64,000 nt of DNA from Engraulis encrasicolus. Lineage: Eukaryota; Chordata; Actinopteri; Clupeiformes; Engraulidae. This document shows positions 56,650-64,000 of this stretch, one piece after another. Made by a program: the position numbers and the translations under genes. Numbering within the stretch: position 1 is the first letter of the stretch; each line of letters begins with the position of its first letter. A model generated the notes under the pieces. It saw only the letters and a list, made by a program, of their open reading frames with translations, was not told where the DNA came from and made no database searches. Where the stretch lies: contig NC_085857.1 of assembly GCF_034702125.1 (NCBI RefSeq), positions 58,860,567 through 58,924,566 on the forward strand, written 5' to 3'.

Positions 56650-57976
56650 GTGTCCATCTACCACCGTTTCAAAGTAGTATGGAACTAAATTATATCCCAC
56701 CTTTGACTTGATTTTACGCCGGTGGGTCTTGGAACCCCTGTGTGACTGCCTAGGTTTCAGGATAGAGAAAGTAAAACAAAAATCATTGAGTAAAATCGAT
56801 GGGGGACAAATTGTAGCTTTTGTAGACAACGTCGCTACTTGAGGAAAAATAGCATTACTACAGGGATGTTAGCTACTCGATACATAGTAGTGACGCTACG
56901 ACCAAGCTACTAGAGAATGTAATTAAACTAGTCGCTTCGCTACCGCCCAGCACTGAAAACCAACATACCCAGACGGCACACCAGTCTTTCCAACGTCGCC
57001 TAGATGCATTTTTGCCGCTGTAAAGTACATTGGCACGGCGTCTAAGCGTTAGTTCATCAGCGAAATACCGGGCAGACGTGAAAAATGAGCAGTGCCCAGC
57101 ATCTAGTTGATGAGCTAACGCAATAGCATGCTAACGGTAGCCTTTGTCTATCTTTAGGCAGGGGAAAGGCAACTGAGAACGAGCAATGTCAAACAATTTA
57201 CCATCAACAAGTATACTTAACATATTCACTGTTTCACCACAGCATTTTGTCATTACGATGCTCGCAAGTCATCAGAATTTACTAGCGTACAGCAGCAACT
57301 AGCTATTAGTGTAGTCACATTGAGGGGACTTGAGCTACCAGCTATGTAAAACGGCTGTGCCATAACTTAGCAATGGCGGATCTGTGTTCAGAGGAGCTAT
57401 TCAATCGCTCTTGAGTACTGAAACTTTAAACCACAGTTGAGTAAAATGTACTTACATGTATATGACGCCCATTTTCCGTTGGTATGTGAGGAACTTTTCC
57501 CCCATATCGCCAAGAAACTTGTAAACCACACAGACAGAGCGTGGTTCTCTTCAATCAGGAAGGTGATGTTGACCGCGGCTGATGGCTTCTTTGTGGCTTG
57601 TGTGTGGAATTCGCATTGTGCCAATTAGTTTTACTGCCACCTAAAGGCTTGGTGTAGAACTAATTTAACCAGAGACGGTCTATTTTCAACTAACTTGAAC
57701 AATCCTTGCTTTAGTTCAGAATACCATTTAAAAACCAGAGTGGCCAAGCACATTGATGTTTTTCCTCAAAAGCAGCTGAGGAACCTTTTTAATTCGAAGG
57801 GTCACTTCAAAATGTATGTCCAAGAAAGATCATTCAGATGATTCTATTTTGATAGCCTATTCTGTAGGTTCATTTAAATGTTTATAGCACAGATCAAATT
57901 GTTTGATCAACTTAATTTCTGAGCTTATAGTATCATAATAAAATGTACTGACAGCAAAGCTGTGGCTAGTAGAAAG
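56650..57976. other. No gene recognised
   Basis: Unassigned. 56990-57640 has somewhat higher GC and a 75-codon minus ORF (57624-57397) without known domains. Confidence 0.45.
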
Positions 57977-57984
57977 GTTTAATG

Positions 57985-60492
57985 CAGGGGTGGGGAACCT
58001 TTTTCATTCGAGGGGCCACTTCAAATTCCTACCATGGTCATAAAATCCTCCGGGGGCCGTACTATGAACACAAATCAGGATTTCCCCATCAAGGCCTATA
58101 TAGACACCTTTAGGCCTATATAGACATATAGACATCTTTAAAGGTAGACACCTTTAAAACAGTCCCCACCTTTTCTAGGTCCCCTGAATATAACTTAATT
58201 GCATTGGAAATGTAATTTCTAAGATTCCTTTAGGCCTGCAAAATATGTCATAGGCCTATTTCATGTGAAGTTGCAAAACATTATAATGGGTAACACTTCC
58301 AAATAAGGGGCCATAATTGACAGTAAAGTAGCTACAACCTAATACTTAAGTAAGGGTTAATAATCATTACTTAATGGCACATTAGACACATATTAATTGT
58401 TATTAATGCATTAGTAAGCAGTTACTTAACTATTAGATAACTATTACCTTGTGTTACAAGTTAACAGCATATTATTATTTAACTAATAGATAAGTAAGGG
58501 CACAGTTAATAGTTAAGTAGCTATCAGGTCATACTTAACTAAGGACCAAAAGTAACACTTACTTAATACAAAAGCAACGCATAACTAATGGTTATATCAT
58601 ACATAAATATTGGGTTTTGGGACCCTTATATTAGAGTTGGCTGAGGATAACTAATGGTTAATTAATAGATAGATATTGATGTTTGGGACCCTTATATTAG
58701 AGTTGGCTGCGGATAACTAATGGTTAATTAATCGATAGATATTGGTGTTTGGGACCCTTAGAATAGAGTTGGCTGAGCATATCTAATAGTTAAGTAATTA
58801 ATCTACTGTGACATCAAGTTTTCACTTGTTCAAATCACTGTAATAGTGGCAACAGGAGCCATTATATAGCAAGGATTGGACGTACACTTCTCAATGATGG
58901 TGGGATGATGAGATGTAATTTTTTCATGTACCACTTATTAAATTTAATGGTAAAAACCCTACAATAAATGCAGAACATTATGAAGAGTAACAGTTTTGAA
59001 GCGAAACTAAACCATTCCTTTGTGATAATTAGGTTAATGTTTGAGAATATTAGCTCCAAGAAGAGCAGTGCATGATGGGTACGCAATCTATAGACAACAA
59101 TAATTCGGTATTATTTAATCATTAGATATGCCTTACTTTTGTATTGAGTAAGTGTTAATTAAGGTCCTTAGTTAAGTATGACCTAATAGCTACTTAACTA
59201 TTAACTGTACCCTTACTCATCTATTAGTTAAATAATTATATGCTATGAACTTGAGACACATGGTAATAGTTATCTAATAGTTAAGTAACTGCTTACTAAT
59301 GTTTAACATGTGAATTAATAACAGTTTATATGTGTCTAATGTGGCATTAAGTAGTGATTATTAACTGTTACTAAATTATTAGGTTATAGCTAATTTGTTG
59401 TTAATTATGTTAATTATAATTATATATATGGCCCCTTACCATGTGTCTCAAGTTAATAGCATATAATTATTTAACTAATAGATAAGTAAGGGTACAGTTA
59501 ATAGTTAAGTAGCTATTAGGTCATACTTAACTAAGGACCTTAATTAACACTTACTTAATACAAAAGTAAGGCATATCTAATGATTAAATAATACCGAATT
59601 ATTGTTGTCTATAGATTGCGTACCCATCATGCACTGCTCTTCTTGGAGCTAATATTCTCAAACATTAACCTAATTATCACAAAGGAATGGCTTAGTTTCG
59701 CTTCAAAACTGTTACTCTTCATAATGTTCTGCATTTATTGTAGGGTTTTTACCGTTAAAACTAATAAGTGGTACATGAAAAAATTACATCACATCACCCC
59801 ACCATCATTGAGAAGTGTACGTCCAATCCTTGCTATATAATGGCTCCTGTTGCCACTATTACAGTAATTTGAACGAGTGAAAACTAGATGTCACAGTAGA
59901 TTAATTACTTGACTATTAGGTATGCTCAGCCAACTCTATTATAAGGGTCCCAAACACCAATATCTATCGATTAATTAACCATTAGTTATCCGCAGCCAAC
60001 TCTAATATAAGGGTCCCAAATATCAATATCTATCTATTAATTAACCATTAGTTATCCTCAGCCAACTCTAATATAAGGGTCCCAAAACCCAATATTTATG
60101 TATTAATTAACCATTAGTTATGCCTTGCTTTTGTATTAAGTAAGTGTTAATTTTGGTCCTTAGTTAAGTATGACCTGATAGCTACTTAACTATTAACTGT
60201 GCCCTTACTTATCTATTAGTTAAATAATAATATGCTATTAACTTGTAACACAAGGTAATAGTTATCTAATAGTTAAGTAACTGCTTACTAATGTTCAACA
60301 TATGCATTAATAACAATTAATATGTGTCTAATGTGGCATTAAATAATGATTATTAACCCTTACTTAAGTATTAGGTTGTAGCTACTTTACTGTTAATTAT
60401 GGCCCCTTATTTGGAAGTGTTACCTTATAACTATATCAGGGGCCGGATAAAACGGCCTCAAGGGCCCTCGAGACATAGGTTCCCTACCCCTG
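57985..60492. mobile_element. hAT MITE copy 4 with exact TSD GTTTAATG, split by a palindrome
   Basis: Tips CAGGGGTGGGGAACC and GGTTCCCTACCCCTG, flanked by identical GTTTAATG (57977-57984 and 60493-60500). Its own sequence is 57985-58288 plus 60425-60492. The large palindromic element lies between these parts. Confidence 0.93.
58289..60424. mobile_element. 2.1 kb giant palindromic MITE
   Basis: Begins GGTAACACTTCCAAATAAGG and ends with its exact complement. Arms of about 960 bp (58289-59260 and about 59444-60424) are near-identical in reverse, with a loop of about 180 bp. For that reason the same 74-codon ORF appears at 58862-59086 on the minus strand and 59616-59840 on the plus. Each arm contains three ~65 bp repeats with GGGACCCTTATATTAGAG. 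Flanks TTATAATG and TTATAACT suggest an eroded 8 bp duplication. No transposase. Confidence 0.92.
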
Positions 60493-60500
60493 GTTTAATG

Positions 60501-61220
60501 GTTAGTGATTCTGAAAAACACCACTGGGCAGCGTGAAAAAAACATACACACACACAGACACACACACACACACATTTTAGTAAAAGGCCAAAAAATGCCC
60601 TAGGGCCCCCAACAATCCCGTTGCCTAGGGACCCCAAAATCCTAGAAACAGGCCTGCCGACCCCCCACTCCCTCCCACCCACCTGACCTCACCCCACCCC
60701 ACCCCACCCCACTTGAAATTGACTGGGGCAGCTCCCGACCTGATCACTGGCATTTACATATTAAAGGCTCTTCTAAGAAGGGGATGGGAGGGGGGCATGG
60801 GGGAGCCGCAAATGCTGTGGCTTGAGGTATGAGGCAATTTAAGGTGCAAAACTCATCCACAAATTCATCTTTTCATGCAGTGTTAGGATACCTATACGCA
60901 AATATGGCTGCATAAAGCCTATGTGATATTTAGGACCCAACTTGCAACTTTGAGTTTATGAATTTAGGATCAAGAGTAACTTTTTTCAATCAAGCCATAT
61001 TCTATTCACACATAAAATTACAAAAAATAAATCAATAATAATAAGAATAATAAGAAGAAGACTGCATTTCCGGAGAGACAATGCTATTAGTATGCTTGTG
61101 GCCTATGCACACACACAGAGCTGTTGTATACACAGACAGAAACATGAGGGAAAGAGATAGAGGTCTGAGTGTGTGAGTCTGTGTGTGTCTGTGTGTGTGT
61201 TTGTCGGTCTGTGCGAGAAA
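60501..61220. other. No gene; simple repeats
   Basis: CA-rich tract at 60543-60573 and (CCCCA)n at 60690-60712. TTAGTATGCTTG at 61087 recurs in the 62.2-62.8 kb repeats. Confidence 0.5.
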
Positions 61221-61222
61221 GA

Positions 61223-61233
61223 GGTGTGTGTGT

Positions 61234-61330
<97 letters not shown>
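61223..61330. repeat. (TG)n microsatellite
   Basis: About 108 bp of TG with one TATG interruption; ORFs across it are artefacts. Confidence 0.97.
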
Positions 61331-61331
<1 letters not shown>

Positions 61332-61455
61332 ATGTATGGAGATGCTTCAGGTGCCTTTCAGCAATGGGTGGGTAGGGAGAGGTAAGGGTGGGATTCAAAC
61401 CTGCAACCCTCTGACAGACCAACACCCTACCCAGTAGGCCACTGCCACTTACTGT
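61331..61455 (-). repeat. tRNA-derived SINE (minus strand)
   Basis: On the minus strand, AGTGGCCTACTGGGTAGGG (A-box-like) is followed by GCAGGTTTGAATCCCACCC (B box GGTTTGAATCC) at the spacing of a tRNA head. Then AAAGGCACCTGAAGC, a motif like the GAGCAAGGCACCT block of fish SINEs, leads into the (CA)n tail. Confidence 0.6.
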
Positions 61456-61499
61456 ATAGAGTGGCCACAGCAGCATATTAGGCCACAGTTGCCCAGGTG

Positions 61500-62210
61500 A
61501 CAGCAGAGGTCTAAAGATCTACAAGGCTGCATGTGTGTGTGTGTATGAATGAAGATTCTAAAGGCGAGTTTGGCAGTCAATAGCTGAGTAATATGTGCAG
61601 CCTTGTTTTTACGCTGTCATATCTCCAAAAGTTTTGCAAGTTGTCAGATGATATCGACACACAAATGGACAACCCTGCTCTTCATATCAAAGCTGAGATC
61701 ACTTTTCTGGGCCAAATGGTTCAGTCAAAAAAATGACATATTCAGGCCTATGCACTGAGCTGTTCACACATTTTTTTCCAAGTGAATGGGGTCACATCAT
61801 AGAGATTTTAAAACTGCTCCCTCTGAAACACTTTTAAGAGTTAGCTTATGATCTTCACAAAGTTTGTATTCAGAGCCAACCTCTCTGACAATGCCTTTAC
61901 CTAATTGATACCTAGTTAAAAACCCCAGGACAGGTCACCTCTCACTCTGCCACAGTTTGTGACATCATCATCTTGACCATTCTACCATTCATTTCAATGA
62001 GGGGGAAAACAGAGAAAACTGAGGAAAAACAAGTCTGGTGAACGAATGAAAGGGGGTAGGCCAGCGAAAAATACACCACCCTGAGCCCTTTTCGAGGCGT
62101 TCGTTTTGGCACTCAAACTAGGTCTCTATCTCGAACGCTGCAGAAATTCAAAGCCGGCATACAAATGAATGGCGATTCCCATAGGCCGACGTGAATGGAA
62201 AAATGTAGAA
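61500..62210. other. No gene recognised
   Basis: Unassigned sequence. CCCATTGAAATGAATGGTAG-type wording and GTCATATCTCC motifs suggest old repeats. Confidence 0.4.
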
Positions 62211-62214
62211 TAAT

Positions 62215-62335
62215 AATAAACTGTTGATAAACAATTAGTATGCTTTCCCACAAGCATACTAAATAAACTGTTGGATAACAATTAGTATGCTTGCTGGGGG
62301 CAAGCAGAGGCCTTTGGCAAGCATACTAAATAATA
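62215..62335. repeat. Inverted TTAGTATGCTT / AAGCATACTAA repeats
   Basis: AACAATTAGTATGCTT and AAGCATACTAAATA alternate twice with AAACTGTTG spacers, forming small hairpins. The motif recurs at 61086 and 62812. Confidence 0.7.
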
Positions 62336-62361
62336 CTATAGGACTATTTCATACATGGTAG

Positions 62362-62676
62362 ACACAATCATCTGTTGTTTTGAGGACATGTCTGTCATCT
62401 GAGAACTGTCCATTTGTTACCAGCGCAGTTGACAGGAATGAAAACCGTTCTTATTATCTGCATTTGCCAGAAATGCCTGCCAATCTGGTAACAAATGAAC
62501 AGTTCCCAGATTTGGACTACACTACCAAAAATGCAGTTGCCAAAGATGTATTCCAACTAGAGGTGAAGTGCAGCTGTACTAGTACTTGTACAAATAGACC
62601 TGCCAGATCTCGGTGCAAGTGCATGAAGGCAGAGTTAAAGTGCACACCTCTGTGCAAGTGCACATGCAATTTCTAA
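62362..62676 (+). CDS. Cysteine-rich terminal-exon-like ORF
   Basis: A frame open from 62362 to TAA at 62674-62676. The N-terminal part includes DRNENRSYYLHLPEMPANL and EQFPDLDYTTKN. The last 38 residues carry twelve cysteines in CxC and CxxxC pairs (KCSCTSTCTN, SRCKCMKAELKC, CTPLCKCTC), a metal-binding, CXC-like pattern. No ATG opens the frame; it would need splicing, for example from an acceptor near 62380. AATAAA follows at 62740, as for a last exon. A similar cysteine tail ends some transposon-encoded proteins in animals, so a mobile origin between repeats is plausible. Family not identified. Confidence 0.45.
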   Translation, partial: TQSSVVLRTCLSSENCPFVTSAVDRNENRSYYLHLPEMPANLVTNEQFPDLDYTTKNAVAKDVFQLEVKCSCTSTCTNRPARSRCKCMKAELKCTPLCKCTCNF

Positions 62677-62738
62677 GACTGAGCACTGACTGTTTTTGTA
62701 TCTGTTCTCCGACATAGTTATTGTAGAGTGGAGTATTG

Positions 62739-62746
62739 GAATAAAT
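62739..62746 (+). terminator. Candidate polyadenylation signal
   Basis: GGAATAAATG, about 64 bp after the stop of the cysteine-rich ORF. Confidence 0.4.
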
Positions 62747-63039
62747 GTTAGCCCTATGGTCTGTTTGTTTTTTGAATGTAGGAAAAAATGATGTTCCCCA
62801 TAGTATTTATTATTAGTATGCTTGCCAGCGTTTCCGGGTGCCATTTTTATTCTACGAACCATTCGTTTTGAAGAACCGCTCAAGATAGAAAATCCGTTCA
62901 AAGACCGAAACGTTCGGCTCGGTCATACGACCAGGTTTTGTATTTTTCACGGGGGTACCTCGAACTCTCTAGCGCCACCAACAGGAAAACGGTAACTTTT
63001 GAACCGTAGGTCCAAATTTCAAAAACTTGGTATCCCTGG

Positions 63040-64000
63040 AATCCTTGGACCAAGGCGAATCCAACGCACTCTATGACGTCATTTTCCGCCTGGATAGTTT
63101 TCCCTCCATTTTGAATTTTGTAAAAATCAATAAAAATGGCGCCCCGCCCACAATTTATGGCGGATCGTCCCGAAAACAAAAAGCAAAGCATGTTCAGAAC
63201 GGGATACATCTACCCTAAAAGTTGCGGAGCGATTGATTGAACCGTCTTCGAACAGGAACCAATCGAATTTGCCGGCGAGGACGCCAAACAGGAAGTGAGG
63301 TCATATCTCGGCAACGCCTACTCGTATCACAACAAAAATTGATACACATTATCCTTACTATAGCCAGGGACTACATACCAATTTCCGTGAAAATTGGAAC
63401 ATGGGGGGCGCCACAATTAGTGAAAATGTGTTTTAGCTCATATTGAAGTCGCCAAACAGGAAGTTAGCTCATATCACGGTGAACGACATGTCAGATCACA
63501 ACTTAATTGGATACACATGACTGACATCACCCCTAGAGTTCAAATGACAAATTGGAGGATAATTGGCCACTGGGGGGCGCCACAATTGACGAAACTGTGT
63601 TTTGGCCATATTGAAGAGGCAAAACAGGAAGTTAGCTTATATTTCGGCAACGCCCATATGTATTAAAACCACAATGGTATTCACATTATCCTTGGACCAA
63701 GCCGAATCCAACGCACCCTTTAACAAAATTTTGGACCTCGGAAAGTTTTCCCGCAATTTTGAATGTTGTAAAAATCAATAAAAATGACACCCCTCCCACA
63801 TTTTTTGTGAGAGTGTTTCGAAAATGTTATCAGATCATGTTCAGACTGAGATACAGCTACCCTGAAAGTTACGGACTGATTTCTTGAACCGTCTTTGAAC
63901 AGGAGCCAATCAAATTTGGCGGCGAAGACGCCAAACAGGAAGTTAGCTCATATCTCGGCAACGCCTACTAATATCACAACAAAAATGAGTACACATTATC
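63040..64000. repeat. ~650 bp tandem array with inner ~160-300 bp repeats (runs off the window)
   Basis: CCTTGGACCAAGGCGAATCC at about 63042 and CCTTGGACCAAGCCGAATCC at about 63689 start two long units that stay alignable to the window end. Within them, AACAGGAAGTTAGCTCATAT and CGGCAACGCC recur at about 63287, 63455, 63625 and 63937. Weak ORFs are by-products. Confidence 0.8.

Noticed and set aside
58862..59840. Identical 74-codon ORFs on opposite strands
   Set aside because: Both are the two arms of one palindrome. The sequence has no known domain and the similarity is nucleotide-level mirror symmetry.
61331..61455. Functional tRNA gene
   Set aside because: A and B boxes are present, but the sequence lacks properly paired arms and is joined to a SINE body and (CA)n tail.
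1..64000. CRISPR arrays, operons, riboswitches or prokaryotic mobile elements
   Set aside because: No regular short repeats with unique spacers, no dense co-directional ORFs and no prokaryotic gene structure; the content is vertebrate-type.

Overview
The window is repeat-dense vertebrate DNA, most likely from a ray-finned (teleost) fish. The evidence is the mix of mobile elements: hAT, PIF/Harbinger-like, piggyBac and Tc1/mariner elements, L2/Jockey-like LINE 3' ends, tRNA-derived SINEs, long (CA)n tracts, and unique DNA between them. There are spliced exons and no bacterial-style operons, CRISPR arrays or intact long ORFs. No species can be named from this reading. The palindromic octamer TAGGCCTA is strikingly common (about 30 by eye) and may mark the lineage.

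The only host-type protein gene I can support is an actin-like gene on the + strand, with two exons at 42621-42745 and 51471-51689. Both carry consensus splice sites and match the classical actin intron position after Gln41. They are separated by an 8.7 kb intron swollen by transposons. The second exon lacks exactly seven codons of the DNase-I-binding loop, and no initiator ATG precedes the first exon in frame. Later exons are not in the window. Other protein-coding traces are a broken piggyBac transposase (37.4-39.3 kb, minus), two Tc1 transposase remnants (20.9-21.3 and 50.6-51.1 kb, minus), a short hAT transposase piece (43.7 kb, plus), two LINE reverse-transcriptase remnants (4.1 and 10.6-11.1 kb, minus), a cysteine-rich terminal-exon-like ORF (62.4-62.7 kb, plus) and a doubtful THAP-like piece (27.1 kb).

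Layout. 0-9.7 kb: SINE, Harbinger-like MITEs, hairpin MITEs, piggyBac-like elements, and a hAT element containing a second hAT MITE. 9.7-19.5 kb: LINE remnant, microsatellites and hAT elements at 13.5, 15.2, 15.7 and 18.1 kb. 19.5-25.5 kb: a 6 kb foldback element interrupted by a 2.16 kb solo-LTR-like insertion and holding a (CA)n tract and Tc1 debris. 25.5-33 kb: mostly unassigned DNA. 33.7-34.9 kb: a three-deep nest of insertions whose order can be read from target duplications. 35.9-40.4 kb: piggyBac-type elements. 41.6-51.7 kb: the actin exons and their transposon-filled intron. 53.9-56.0 kb: tandemly duplicated units with a micro-inversion. 56.5 kb: interstitial telomere-like repeats. 58-60.5 kb: a 2.1 kb near-perfect palindrome inside a hAT MITE. 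61-64 kb: SINE/(TG)n, the cysteine-rich ORF and the start of a ~650 bp tandem array.

The most useful observations are the exact target-site duplications, which fix element boundaries and relative ages, and the actin D-loop deletion.
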